Assembly (NCBI GenBank): GCA_965218715.1
Contig: CBDCLY010000027.1
Coordinates: 102,216 to 166,215, forward strand
Origin: CBDCLY01 sp965218715
Lineage (GTDB): Bacteria; Bacteroidota; Bacteroidia; Flavobacteriales_E; Vicingaceae
DNA length: 64,000 bases
Reading direction: 5' to 3'
The translations under genes and the position numbers were made by a program. A model generated the notes under the pieces. The model made no database searches. It was not told where the DNA came from and saw nothing but the letters and a program-made list of their open reading frames with translations. This document shows positions 43,458-52,579 of the stretch, piece by piece (the first letter of the stretch is position 1; each line of letters begins with the position of its first letter).

Positions 43458-43471
43458 ATCAACATCCCCTT
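43441..43471 (-). terminator. terminator of the M43 protease gene, overlapping the ligase 3' end
   Basis: A 9-bp stem (AAGGGGATG with CATCCCCTT, loop AATCAA) is followed on the minus strand by nine T. The T run is made from the poly-A that encodes the last lysines of the convergent O-antigen ligase gene, so the element is partly coding. Confidence 0.8.
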
Positions 43472-43489
43472 CTATTATTTAGGCATGGC

Positions 43490-46270
43490 CTAATGAACAA
43501 TTAACTTTTCAAGTTTTTGATTTTCTGCATCAAATACCCGAATAAAGTATACCCCGGGGCTAAAGCCCTCAATGTCCATTTTAAACACCTGATTAGGTGC
43601 TACACTATTAAAAGTTCTATTCATTACTACACGCCCTTGTAGATCAAGAAGTTCGATTTGAACAGCAGTTTCACTGCTAGGCAAGCTTAGGTTAAACGAA
43701 CCCTTTGCCGGATTAGGATAAAGGTCCATGGTCTCAAACTTATTTTCAATTATACTTGACTTCATTCTAGCACTAATGCTCGGACCAGATGTTAGTGTAG
43801 TAAATGTTTGAGTTGCTGACCAAGTTCCTTTTGTTCCTAGGGCACAAATTGTTTGAACTTGCCATTCAAAAGTTGTTCCGCTTGGTAGACCAGAAACACG
43901 GTAGGCCGATCTTGTTGAACTTACAACAGTTTGGTTCCAAGCTGAAGATCCTTGAGCTCTAAATCTACCCTTCTGTCTAACTGCTTGTGGAGAAGGTGTC
44001 CAGTTCATTCTTGCACCCGACGTACTAAGCTTATCCACAGAAAATCCAGTTGCTGCAGTGCAAGCACCTGAGAGTGTTGTAAACTGGTCAAGAGCCGAAT
44101 AAGGTCCATATGCTCCATTAACTTTTGCGGCAATGTGCCATTCGTAAGCTGTATTTATGCTTAGGCCACTTATGCCCATTACACCAACATTATTGTATTT
44201 GAATAATGTAGTCCAATTTGGAGAACCTTGAGCTCTATATTGAATTCTGTAGACATTAGCAATGCTTATAGTATCCCATTTTAATTTAGCAGAAGTGCTT
44301 GTTACTTGATGCACTCTTAGGTTCTGTGGAACTGGAGCTGGTCCAGGACAAAAAGAATTAACCGTAACAGATGCGCTATCGGTACACCCATTTGCGTCGG
44401 TTACTGTAACAGTATATTGGCCTGCATTTAGTCCAGGGTAGGTGCTAACTGTAAATCCAGTATTCCATAAATAGACATAAGGAATAACACCGCCAAAAGC
44501 TAAAGCATCAGCTACTCCATTTCCTAAATTACATGTGTCTGGGTTAGAAAAAGCAGAAAGAAAAACTTGGCTTGGTTCATTAACTGTTGCATTGCTAGTT
44601 AGAGTAGAGCCAACAGCATCTGAAACCGTTACAGAATAAAATCCTGCTGCTAAATTGCTTGCTGTTCCTCCGGCAATAACACCACTACTCCAAACGTATG
44701 TATAAGGACTAGTTCCTCCAGCTGCACTTAAGCTTATGCTGCCATCACTTGCTCCATTGCAACTTACATCATTCACAACAACATTAACAGACAATGGAGC
44801 TGCTATACTTTTTACTTCTATAGCATAATCTTCAGTTTGTCCGTAGGTTGGATTGTAACAACTGCTTGTAATTGTATTGCTCTCCCAATCGCTTATCACT
44901 CTTAAGCGAACAACACCGTTTGTTGCAGTTGAAGGCATAGTGATAGAACCAGTATGAACCTTAGTCCCTGTTGAGCTAAATACTTCTTCACCAGCATCAG
45001 CAAAATCACCATCACCGTTAAAATCGATGTAAACTTTTACATCTTCATTATTTGCTGTTCCAGTATTAATAGTTACTGGTACTACATCATTCACATTCAC
45101 TTCCATCAATTGATGCTTACTATGATCTATGTAACTTCCCTCTGGATTAGTAGCACTTGAAACTACATTTACGCCAGCGATGTTTACACCAATGATACCC
45201 ATGCCGAACGCGTTGTTAGGGTTTACAGTAACTGTTGTACAAGTGGCTGCACCGATATAGGTTCCAGGAGTTGTACCGCCAAGCGAGCTTGCTAAATGAG
45301 GTCGACTTGCAAGAATAGCTGCTCTCATCCTTGTAGACTGACCTGCGGTAAATTCTAATGCACAAGTCTGACTAGAATAATTCATAAAGTTGTCTGTTAC
45401 TCCAGCATAGGCAACTCCTGTGCAAGAGTTTGTTCCAGTTGGACAATTACTCGCGGCTCTTATGTGTGGTTCAGTATCAGCAACCTCATCACCATTTCCT
45501 GTAGGACAAGAAGATCCATTACTATCACCCTGAAAAGTATGATACAAGTTTAAGCCATGTCCCAATTCATGAACCAAGGTTCTACCCTCATTATTAAATG
45601 AATTTACTGTTCCAGTTGTTCCAAAACAAGTATGCATAATAATTGTCCCATCAATGCTTGCAGAAGCCCCAGGGAAGTATGCATAACCTTGGATTCCAAA
45701 CTGACCATTGTTTCCTTCAATCTCTGTAATCACCCAAATATTATAATATTGAGTATTTGGCCATCTGCTTAAATCTTTAACTGCCGTTTCGTTTGCGCCA
45801 ACTCCGCCACCTGCATCAACTCCATCAGCTGAATAGTTGGTAACACCTGAACCGTTTACTCTATTTACTCCAGTGGTAGCGTTTCCGCTTGGGTCTCTTT
45901 TCGCCAAAACAAATTGAATCTCTGTATCCACACTGCTAGAGTGTGCATTTCTATATCGATCATTCATTCTTGTAATTGCAGAGTTTATCTGTGTCATACT
46001 AATGTTTGCACCAGTACCGATAGATTGTCCAGTATGAATAATGTGAACAACCACAGGAATTTCTAAGACAGAACCTGATTTATTATTCTGAGGGTTTTTC
46101 TGAAATCGCTGAATTAATGCTTCATTTTCCTGAATGCGTTTTGCATATGCGGGGTCGTTTTGCATTAAGCGTTCGTGGATAATGCCTGAAGCACATTCTT
46201 CGCTATGTTGAGCAAAGGAATATCCAATAAAAAAGGTAAGAGAAAGACACAGTAGTAGTAATTTTTTCAT
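43490..46270 (-). CDS. T9SS-exported M43-like zinc metalloprotease
   Basis: The 926-residue protein has a signal peptide (1-20, ending YSFAQ), a short propeptide, an M43/pappalysin-type metzincin domain (about 66-330) with the zinc site HELGHGLNLYH at 234-244 and Met-turn NFMNYSS at about 295, a GEVED domain (about 340-487, DFNGDGDFADAGEEVF), two SprB-like repeats (about 500-570, 580-640), two Fn3-like domains (about 646-733, 742-826) and a type A T9SS sorting domain (about 846-926). A Cys-containing zinc-site neighbourhood is typical. It is exported to the cell surface or medium to degrade proteins. The gene is convergent with the polysaccharide operon. Confidence 0.92.
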   Translation of the reverse strand: MKKLLLLCLSLTFFIGYSFAQHSEECASGIIHERLMQNDPAYAKRIQENEALIQRFQKNPQNNKSGSVLEIPVVVHIIHTGQSIGTGANISMTQINSAITRMNDRYRNAHSSSVDTEIQFVLAKRDPSGNATTGVNRVNGSGVTNYSADGVDAGGGVGANETAVKDLSRWPNTQYYNIWVITEIEGNNGQFGIQGYAYFPGASASIDGTIIMHTCFGTTGTVNSFNNEGRTLVHELGHGLNLYHTFQGDSNGSSCPTGNGDEVADTEPHIRAASNCPTGTNSCTGVAYAGVTDNFMNYSSQTCALEFTAGQSTRMRAAILASRPHLASSLGGTTPGTYIGAATCTTVTVNPNNAFGMGIIGVNIAGVNVVSSATNPEGSYIDHSKHQLMEVNVNDVVPVTINTGTANNEDVKVYIDFNGDGDFADAGEEVFSSTGTKVHTGSITMPSTATNGVVRLRVISDWESNTITSSCYNPTYGQTEDYAIEVKSIAAPLSVNVVVNDVSCNGASDGSISLSAAGGTSPYTYVWSSGVIAGGTASNLAAGFYSVTVSDAVGSTLTSNATVNEPSQVFLSAFSNPDTCNLGNGVADALAFGGVIPYVYLWNTGFTVSTYPGLNAGQYTVTVTDANGCTDSASVTVNSFCPGPAPVPQNLRVHQVTSTSAKLKWDTISIANVYRIQYRAQGSPNWTTLFKYNNVGVMGISGLSINTAYEWHIAAKVNGAYGPYSALDQFTTLSGACTAATGFSVDKLSTSGARMNWTPSPQAVRQKGRFRAQGSSAWNQTVVSSTRSAYRVSGLPSGTTFEWQVQTICALGTKGTWSATQTFTTLTSGPSISARMKSSIIENKFETMDLYPNPAKGSFNLSLPSSETAVQIELLDLQGRVVMNRTFNSVAPNQVFKMDIEGFSPGVYFIRVFDAENQKLEKLIVH

Positions 46271-46308
46271 GGGGTTAGTTTTTTAATAATGAACAATATA
46301 CGTAAAAA

Positions 46309-47808
46309 CTAATCAAAGGGTTTAATCAGTAAATCTGCTATTTTTCGGTCATTCATTAAGCGTGGCACTTTATTTTGCCCACCTAATTTCCCTTGAGATT
46401 TCATGTAGTTTTGAAATGCTCCAGAAGGAAGTGTTGTTACTTTTAAAGCTTGGATGATATTGCCCTCAATCAAGTCTTTGTAATAGGGATTCAAGGAAAC
46501 CATGTTTTGATTTAAACAAGCGGAAAATTCTTGAATTTGATCGGGGTTTTGTCCAAACTCTATCAACCATTCATGATATGGCAATTCACCTTCAGGTGGG
46601 TTTACTTGTGGAGCTAGATGAAATTCCTTTACCAGCACATTGCATTCCTTCATCGCAATTTGAATCGCTTTCTCCACCTCTTCAGCAATTACGTGTTCTC
46701 CAAATGCTGAGGTGTAATGCTTAATTCTACCACTAACTATTATTCGATAAGGATCGATAGAAACAAACTTAATGGTGTCTCCAATGTTATAGCCCCACAA
46801 TCCAGCATTTGTATTCAGGATCAATACATAATTCTTCCCCAATTCAACCTGTTCAATAGAAAGTCGTGTAGGATCGGATTCGAAAAACTCATCTGCAGGA
46901 ATAAATTCATAAAAAATACCTGAATTCAACAGCAGCAACATCCCTTTTTCTTCTTGGCAATCTTGATAGGCTATGAATCCTTCTGAGGCTGGATACAACT
47001 CGATGCTATCAACTTTTTTCCCAATAAGTCGTTCCATGTTTTCTTTATATGGGGCATAATTAACTCCACCATAAATGAATAAACTAAAATTGGGAAATAT
47101 GTCCTTGATGTTGGGTTTTCTTGTTCCAGCTATCAATTGTTCAAAATACATTTGAACCCAGGGAGGAATTCCGGATATCAATCGTAAATCTTCGTTTTTT
47201 GTCTCCTCACAAATTGCATTTACTTTTTGTTCCCAGTCTTCTATACAATTTACTGTAAAACTGGGTAACCTGTTTTTTTGTAAATAGGCAGGAACATGGT
47301 TGGCTACTATTCCAGACAATCTACCAATTGGGATAGGACCAGAATTATCCAGCTCAGGACTGCCTTGTAAGAAAATCATTTTGCCATTGACTATTCCTGT
47401 TTTTTTAGTTTCTGCAATGTAATGCAAGATGGCATCTCTTGCTGCCTCTATATGAAAGGGCATCGATGCTTTTGTAATTGGGATGTATTTTGCTCCCGAG
47501 GTTGTTCCTGATGTTTTGCTCAAGTAGATTGGTTTGCCTGGCCAAAGCACATCTTTTTCTCCAGCTTTTATTCTCTCTACATAGGGTTTTAACCCTTCGT
47601 AATCATAAATAGGAACTTGCTTTTTAAAATCATTGTAACTGTGAATGTTTTCAAAGTGATGGTCCCTTCCAAATTCAGTGTTTTTTGCTTTTTGAATGAG
47701 TTGTTGAAATACTTTCCTTTGACTTTCATGCGGTTTTTTAGCCCAAGACTTTGTTCTTTTTTGAATAAATCTTGCAAAAGGAAGGCTCAGTTTTTCTTTT
47801 ATCTGCAC
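46309..47808 (-). CDS. GH3 family (auxin-responsive promoter-like) acyl-adenylate protein
   Basis: The 499-residue protein fits the Bacteroidota GH3 family: AKNTEFGRDHHFENIHSYND, LSKTSGTTSGAKYIPITKAS (the Thr/Ser-Gly-rich ATP loop), FIYGGVNYAPYKENM, ELYPASEGFIAYQDC and NIGDTIKFVSIDPYR. Relatives in plants form amide links of acyl groups to amino acids by adenylation. The bacterial substrate is unknown. The start is GTG at 47808, placed directly after the M23 gene stop (TAAGTG), so translation is probably coupled. Confidence 0.87.
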   Translation of the reverse strand: MQIKEKLSLPFARFIQKRTKSWAKKPHESQRKVFQQLIQKAKNTEFGRDHHFENIHSYNDFKKQVPIYDYEGLKPYVERIKAGEKDVLWPGKPIYLSKTSGTTSGAKYIPITKASMPFHIEAARDAILHYIAETKKTGIVNGKMIFLQGSPELDNSGPIPIGRLSGIVANHVPAYLQKNRLPSFTVNCIEDWEQKVNAICEETKNEDLRLISGIPPWVQMYFEQLIAGTRKPNIKDIFPNFSLFIYGGVNYAPYKENMERLIGKKVDSIELYPASEGFIAYQDCQEEKGMLLLLNSGIFYEFIPADEFFESDPTRLSIEQVELGKNYVLILNTNAGLWGYNIGDTIKFVSIDPYRIIVSGRIKHYTSAFGEHVIAEEVEKAIQIAMKECNVLVKEFHLAPQVNPPEGELPYHEWLIEFGQNPDQIQEFSACLNQNMVSLNPYYKDLIEGNIIQALKVTTLPSGAFQNYMKSQGKLGGQNKVPRLMNDRKIADLLIKPFD

Positions 47809-48678
47809 TTATTCAAAATTGATTAATGAAGTCGGATCAATTGCTTTTCCATCTTGCCACAATTCAAAATGCAGATGCGGTCCAGTGGTTAATTTGCCGC
47901 TATTTCCAACTATGGCAATTGCCTCTCCAGCACTCACTTTTTCACCCATTTTTTTAAGTAAGATAGAATTGTGTTTGTAAATGGAGATGAGGTTGTTGAG
48001 GTGCTGTATTTGAATAACATAGCCAGTTTCTACTGTCCAATCTGCAAATATGATTGTGCCAGGAAGCGTTGCTTTGATGGCTTCATTTTTTGGTGCCACT
48101 ATGTCAATCCCAAAATGTTCTTCGCTAGGTTCGAAATTGGCAGTAATGTTTCCCAATAGTGGCGGAAAAAACAATTCTACTTGTGCATTGTTTTCCTTTT
48201 CAGCATCTGTTTGTTGAAGCGAAAAAGACTCTTCTCTCTCTACATAATCCCTTAATAAAGAATCTGCTGTTGACTTAGTTCCACTTGGATCCATAATGAA
48301 ACTTGTATCTACAATGCTATCTATCGCTAGTACATTAGGATCTTCACCTCTAAGAATAGCAGAAATATTATCTAGATATGTTTTGTTTTGAATCAACTCG
48401 CGCTCCAGGCTATCACTTTTTAAAACCATTTTTGTTAAATCTTCTCGAAGACTAACATCAGTATAACCAGGAATGGATTCCCTTAAAGGGGTATAAGCAA
48501 TAATTATAGTAACCAATAAAACGAGTAAGATGGCAGCACTAAAGGCCAAAAGAAAAAGGTTTAAAGGGCTTAACCGAAAAGAAAATCGTTCTTCAAAAGA
48601 GGCATCATTTAAGATTACAAGCCGATACTTGTTCTTTAGTTTTTTGAAAAATTGCCGTTTTGCGGATTGCTCCTTCAT
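47809..48678 (-). CDS. M23 family peptidase (LytM-type, murein hydrolase-like)
   Basis: The 289-residue protein has an N-terminal transmembrane helix (about 30-58), a coiled periplasmic segment (about 65-110) and a LytM/M23 domain (about 165-288) with HFGIDIVAPKNEAIKA and the zinc motif GPHLHFELWQDGKAID. The residues needed for zinc binding (HxxxD and HxH) look intact, so it may be active, unlike EnvC-type activators. It probably trims peptidoglycan during growth or division. ATG at 48678 is preferred over TTG nine bases upstream. It shares a stop/start with the GH3 gene. Confidence 0.9.
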   Translation of the reverse strand: MKEQSAKRQFFKKLKNKYRLVILNDASFEERFSFRLSPLNLFLLAFSAAILLVLLVTIIIAYTPLRESIPGYTDVSLREDLTKMVLKSDSLERELIQNKTYLDNISAILRGEDPNVLAIDSIVDTSFIMDPSGTKSTADSLLRDYVEREESFSLQQTDAEKENNAQVELFFPPLLGNITANFEPSEEHFGIDIVAPKNEAIKATLPGTIIFADWTVETGYVIQIQHLNNLISIYKHNSILLKKMGEKVSAGEAIAIVGNSGKLTTGPHLHFELWQDGKAIDPTSLINFE

Positions 48679-48730
48679 GACTTTCAATTAGAATTCAAAT
48701 ATCCAAATATTATGAGGAGCATTCAAACAT

Positions 48731-48758
48731 TTGACAAGCAATAGAATAATTAATTTAG
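48731..48758 (+). promoter_or_regulatory. promoter candidate for the sprE/porW gene
   Basis: TTG, 17 bases, then TAATTTAG (one mismatch to TAnnTTTG). It lies 51 bases upstream of the TTG start at 48809 in a 130-base divergent gap. Confidence 0.35.
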
Positions 48759-48808
48759 CACACTATTAAATTGAATACTATTTCGATTAATCCTGAGTTA
48801 ATAAATTC

Positions 48809-51391
48809 TTGAAAAAGCACTCCTTATACCATAATCACCGAATTCGTCAATTGGCACTTCTGCTGTTGGCCTTATTTTTAATGACTTGTTCTAGAAAAAA
48901 GAACACAGCACTTTCTCGCGCCTACCACAATACTACTTCACATTATAATGGCTATTTCAATGCGAGAGAAATCATGAAGACCAATGAGAAAACGCTTAAA
49001 GAAACTCAAGTAGATGATTATTCTCAAATCCTTCCAGTATTTGTATACCCTAGCGAACAAATATCTCAAGGAATGTATCCTGATATGGATAAAATCATCG
49101 AAAAGTGTTCTGAAGTCATCAATAGGCATTCGATTTATAAAAAGAAAAAAGAACACATTAAGTGGATAGACGACAGTTATCTGCTTATTGGTAAGGCAAG
49201 GTTTTATAAGCAAGAATATACCTTGGCGGAGGAAACTTTTTTATACATCTATCAAGCATTTAAGAAAGAACCCAATCGTTATGCTGGTTTAAACTGGTTG
49301 ATTCGAACTTATATAGAAACAGAGCAATGGGATAAGGCCGAAGAGTTTTTAGATTTAGCAGATGACGAGAAAAAGAAATATCCAGATGAACTAAAAGGAG
49401 ATTTCTTAGCGGCTTTGGCAGATTTTCATCTTCAAAATGGCAATAGATTGCACTTGGCAATTCCAGCCCTTGAAGATGCGGTAATCTTTAGCAAAAAGAA
49501 AGATCAAAGAAGACGATTGAATTTTGTCTTGGCCCAGCTTTATCAAGATCAGGGGAATTACAATCTAGCAAGCCAATTGTATTCGAAGGTGATAAAAATG
49601 AACCCGAGCTATGTGATGCAATTCAATGCTAGGATCAACAGGGCAATTTCTTATGATGTAAGTGCTAACAATAGCGATGACATCAAAAAGGAGCTTAGAA
49701 AGATGCTCAAGGATAAAAAGAATGAAGAGTTTCGAGATCAAATTTATTATGCTTTAGCAGAGCTGGCTTTAAAAGAAAATGATGAGCCATTAGCCGTAAA
49801 ATATTTAAGGAACTCTGCAAAGTATAGTACCAGTAATACTAAGCAGAAAGCTTTGTCATATTTTAAATTGGCAGAATTGTATTTTGCCAGACCAGATTAC
49901 GTTCAAGCTCAGGCACATTACGACAGTACATTGCAATTTTTACCAGACGATCATCCTTATTATTATGAGGCCGATAACAAAAACAATAATCTTCAAGACC
50001 TGGTTGCCAACTTGAAAACAATTCAATTGCAAGATAGCTTGTTGGCTTTAGGAGAGTTATCTGAAAAAGACAGAGAAAAGGCAATTAAAAAACTGATTCA
50101 AAACATTAAGGAAGAGGAAGAGCAAAGGAAGCAAGCCGAGATGAGGGCATTGGAAAGAGAGCAATCTCAATCTAACCTTGCAGGCAACTTTAATACTGGA
50201 GGAGGAAGAACAAAAGGGCAATGGTATTTCTACAACCAAACAACCATGGCTTTAGGCTTGTCTGAATTTAAACAAACATGGGGAGAGCGAAAACTAGAAG
50301 ACCATTGGAACAGAAGCAAACGAAATACTTTAATTGTTAATCAGAACATTCAAGAAGAAGAAAAAACCCCCGAAGAGTTAAAACAAGACTCTATTCAAGA
50401 AGCAGAAAAATATAGCCCAGCAGCATATTTAAAAGACATTCCTGTTGACTTTAAAGATCAATTGCTGGCTCATGGAAAAATTGTTGACGCGCTATTTAAT
50501 GTAGGAACCATTTTTAAGGAAAGCTTTTTAGATTATCCAAGTGCCATTAAAGCCTTCCAAAGAATTACTGAAACCTACGATACCTCTGCATATAATTTAC
50601 CAGCTCATTACCAGCTTTATCGAATATATGTTGCTCGAGATGAAGACGAATTGGCAGCGGCAGAGAAAAAGTGGGTGCTGGAATCTCACCCATTTAGTGA
50701 ATATGCCTATTTAATAAAGAACCCCAACTATAGCAAAGAATCGAAAGAAACGAAGCAAAAGGTAGAAGAATTCTATCAAGCTACCTATAAACTGTACGAC
50801 TATGAATTGTACAAAGATGTAATCGAAAGTTGCGACAGGGCCGAAGGGGCATTTAAGAAAAACCATTTGAAAGCTCAATTCGCATTTCTAAAAGCGAAGT
50901 CAATTGGTTATACTCAGGACAAGGGGAGCTTTAAAAAAGCATTGGAAGAAGTAGTTGAAAAGTTTGAAAATGAACCAGTGGCAGATGAAGCTAAACGAAT
51001 TTTGGCATTTATGGGCCAACAGGTTAAAAGTGAAGAAGCTTTAGCTTCATATATCTACAATCCGAGTCAGCAGCATTTGTTTGTTTTCACGTTCAGCAAA
51101 GAAAAAGACAACAATCAATTAAAAAATAAATTATCAGATTTTAACCGTCAATACTTCAGAGAACGCAAATTGGAAATTACAGCTACAGTATTAAAAGGAA
51201 GTTCGCAATTGTTGGTTAGAACCTTTGCATCTGAGGCTGAAGCCATGCGGTATTTTAAGGCAGTGAGAAACAATACTGGTTTAATTCTCCTTGCAAGACA
51301 GATGGGAGCAGAAGAATACCTAATCTCATTAGAGAATTTTAGAACACTGTTCAAGAATAAGGATGAAATGGCTTATCGAAGCTTTTTTTGA
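48809..51391 (+). CDS. SprE/PorW-like TPR lipoprotein of the type IX secretion and gliding system
   Basis: The 860-residue protein starts with a TTG codon, then a lipoprotein signal (LFLMTCSRKK, lipid Cys at about 27) and the family-typical NTTSHYNGYFNAREIM near residue 45, with many TPR helices over about 110-400 and 540-770 and a linker of low complexity (EEEEQRKQAEMRALEREQSQ) between. SprE (PorW) is required for T9SS secretion and gliding. The two T9SS cargo genes in the same window fit that. No ATG exists before the signal peptide, so TTG is the natural start. Confidence 0.82.
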   Translation: MKKHSLYHNHRIRQLALLLLALFLMTCSRKKNTALSRAYHNTTSHYNGYFNAREIMKTNEKTLKETQVDDYSQILPVFVYPSEQISQGMYPDMDKIIEKCSEVINRHSIYKKKKEHIKWIDDSYLLIGKARFYKQEYTLAEETFLYIYQAFKKEPNRYAGLNWLIRTYIETEQWDKAEEFLDLADDEKKKYPDELKGDFLAALADFHLQNGNRLHLAIPALEDAVIFSKKKDQRRRLNFVLAQLYQDQGNYNLASQLYSKVIKMNPSYVMQFNARINRAISYDVSANNSDDIKKELRKMLKDKKNEEFRDQIYYALAELALKENDEPLAVKYLRNSAKYSTSNTKQKALSYFKLAELYFARPDYVQAQAHYDSTLQFLPDDHPYYYEADNKNNNLQDLVANLKTIQLQDSLLALGELSEKDREKAIKKLIQNIKEEEEQRKQAEMRALEREQSQSNLAGNFNTGGGRTKGQWYFYNQTTMALGLSEFKQTWGERKLEDHWNRSKRNTLIVNQNIQEEEKTPEELKQDSIQEAEKYSPAAYLKDIPVDFKDQLLAHGKIVDALFNVGTIFKESFLDYPSAIKAFQRITETYDTSAYNLPAHYQLYRIYVARDEDELAAAEKKWVLESHPFSEYAYLIKNPNYSKESKETKQKVEEFYQATYKLYDYELYKDVIESCDRAEGAFKKNHLKAQFAFLKAKSIGYTQDKGSFKKALEEVVEKFENEPVADEAKRILAFMGQQVKSEEALASYIYNPSQQHLFVFTFSKEKDNNQLKNKLSDFNRQYFRERKLEITATVLKGSSQLLVRTFASEAEAMRYFKAVRNNTGLILLARQMGAEEYLISLENFRTLFKNKDEMAYRSFF

Positions 51392-51414
51392 AACGAATTA
51401 CCCCATATAGTATT

Positions 51415-51443
51415 TTGACCTACAGCAAATTATCCTAACTTTG
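51415..51443 (+). promoter_or_regulatory. promoter candidate for bactofilin and the ATP synthase group
   Basis: TTG (51415-51417), 18 bases, then TAACTTTG (51436-51443), an exact match to the Bacteroidota pattern. It lies 17 bases before the ATG at 51461. Confidence 0.6.
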
Positions 51444-51460
51444 CCCCTCTTAATCACAAG

Positions 51461-51898
51461 ATGTTCAAGACGAAAAACAATACCATGGCTAGAAACAACG
51501 AAATGGATGCTTCTGAAATAAATATCATTAGAAGCGGAACAGAAATTCACGGTGATATCATCTGTAAAGGCGCCATTAGAATTGACGGCAAATTATTTGG
51601 TAACCTAAAATCTGAAGGCAAATTAGTTGTCGGTGAGCAGGGATTAGTCGAAGGGAACGTTGAATGTGCTTTTGCTACGCTTTCAGGAGGGCTTAAAGTG
51701 AACATTCAAGTAAATGAATTGCTTACTTTGAAATCTTCTGCTAACCTAGTTGGAGAAATTACTACAAACAAACTTCAGATTGAGCCTGGTGCAAACTTCT
51801 CAGGATCTTGTAAAATGGGTGCTGTAATCAAAGGCATTGAAGACCGCAGTCGCACAGAAGCCAACTCCTCCAATCAACAAACAAACAAGAGTGCCTAA
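51461..51898 (+). CDS. bactofilin-family cytoskeletal protein
   Basis: The 145-residue protein has the bactofilin beta-helix core (about 20-125): SGTEIHGDIICKGAIRIDGK, GNLKSEGKLVVGEQGLVEGN and KLQIEPGANFSGSCKMG, each turn repeating a G-x-I/V pattern. Bactofilins polymerise without nucleotide into filaments that localise cell-wall or surface machinery. The stop overlaps GTG of the atpZ-like gene (GTGCCTAA), tying its translation to the ATP synthase operon. Confidence 0.92.
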   Translation: MFKTKNNTMARNNEMDASEINIIRSGTEIHGDIICKGAIRIDGKLFGNLKSEGKLVVGEQGLVEGNVECAFATLSGGLKVNIQVNELLTLKSSANLVGEITTNKLQIEPGANFSGSCKMGAVIKGIEDRSRTEANSSNQQTNKSA

Positions 51899-52097
51899 AC
51901 GCTTTGCTGTATTAAGTGGTATAGGCCTTCAGATGGGCCTTATCATTTTTGCAGGAGCCTATGCTGGTAAATACCTCGATCAATACTTCGCATTAGAACG
52001 CAAATTGTTTACAATTGCGCTAACTTTATTTGCTGTTGCAATAGCTTTGTATTTTGTTTTGAAGCAGATCAACAAATTGAATGACAAAGAACAATAA
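51891..52097 (+). CDS. atpZ: AtpZ-like F1Fo-ATP synthase assembly protein
   Basis: The 68-residue protein has two transmembrane helices (IGLQMGLIIFAGAYAGKYLD and LFTIALTLFAVAIALYFVLK) separated by a short polar loop with KYLDQYF, the hallmark of the AtpZ/AtpI-like family (AtpZ with AtpI forms a Mg/Ca transporter or assists c-ring assembly in other bacteria). GTG at 51891 is chosen: it overlaps the bactofilin stop and gives a normal short N-terminus; a longer TTG form would add 18 unrelated residues. The next gene starts 17 bases before its stop. Confidence 0.8.
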   Translation: MPKRFAVLSGIGLQMGLIIFAGAYAGKYLDQYFALERKLFTIALTLFAVAIALYFVLKQINKLNDKEQ

Positions 52098-52473
52098 ACT
52101 TGTCTTGCAGTTTTCTCTTCAGCTTTTGCTATTAATGGCAGTTGGCTTAATTGTCCAATCTTTTATTTTAGAAAAGTTTTCTCAAGAGTTTTTTAGTCAT
52201 TTAATCCTAGAAGCCTATTGTTTTAACTTTTTTATGGTTGCTTTAAATTTTTTGTTACTAATAAAACTAAAAAATAAATTCCCTGGAAGTTTAGCTTACT
52301 TCTTAATGTCCGGGTTTCTTTTCAAATTGCTCGGTTTTTTCATCTTTTTTAGGCCCGTTTATATGATGGATGGAGAGATCCTCAAAGTAGAATTTTTTGC
52401 CTTTTTCCTTCCCTACACTTTGTCTCTGTTTTATGAAACATGGAAGATTGTCAAACTCTTGAATCAAGAATAG
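52081..52473 (+). CDS. small four-helix membrane protein at the AtpI position
   Basis: The 130-residue protein has four hydrophobic segments (LQFSLQLLLLMAVGLIVQSF, FNFFMVALNFLLLIKLK, LAYFLMSGFLFKLLGFFIFF, FFAFFLPYTLSLFYETW). It does not carry a motif I can name, but a membrane protein of this size between AtpZ and subunit a is typical of AtpI in other operons. It overlaps atpZ by 17 bases, and the atpB promoter follows it. Function as an ATP synthase assembly factor is inferred from position. Confidence 0.6.
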   Translation: MTKNNKLVLQFSLQLLLLMAVGLIVQSFILEKFSQEFFSHLILEAYCFNFFMVALNFLLLIKLKNKFPGSLAYFLMSGFLFKLLGFFIFFRPVYMMDGEILKVEFFAFFLPYTLSLFYETWKIVKLLNQE

Positions 52474-52518
52474 TCGCCATGATTATTCTCTTGAAATAAA
52501 AAAACCATTTATTGCTTT

Positions 52519-52546
52519 TTGAAACGGATATAAATCAGTACGTTTG
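52519..52546 (+). promoter_or_regulatory. internal promoter upstream of atpB
   Basis: TTG (52519-52521), 17 bases, then TACGTTTG (52539-52546), an exact match to TTG-N17-TAnnTTTG. It lies 33 bases before the atpB ATG at 52580. The TTG inside TACGTTTG is the only candidate for a longer atpB start, so that longer start is unlikely. Confidence 0.65.
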
Positions 52547-52579
52547 CGCCCGATTTATAACCCTATTTATTTGGCGAAG

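Noticed and set aside
52081..52473. Calling this gene atpI outright
   Set aside because: The position fits, but no motif confirms it, so it is left as an AtpI-position membrane protein.
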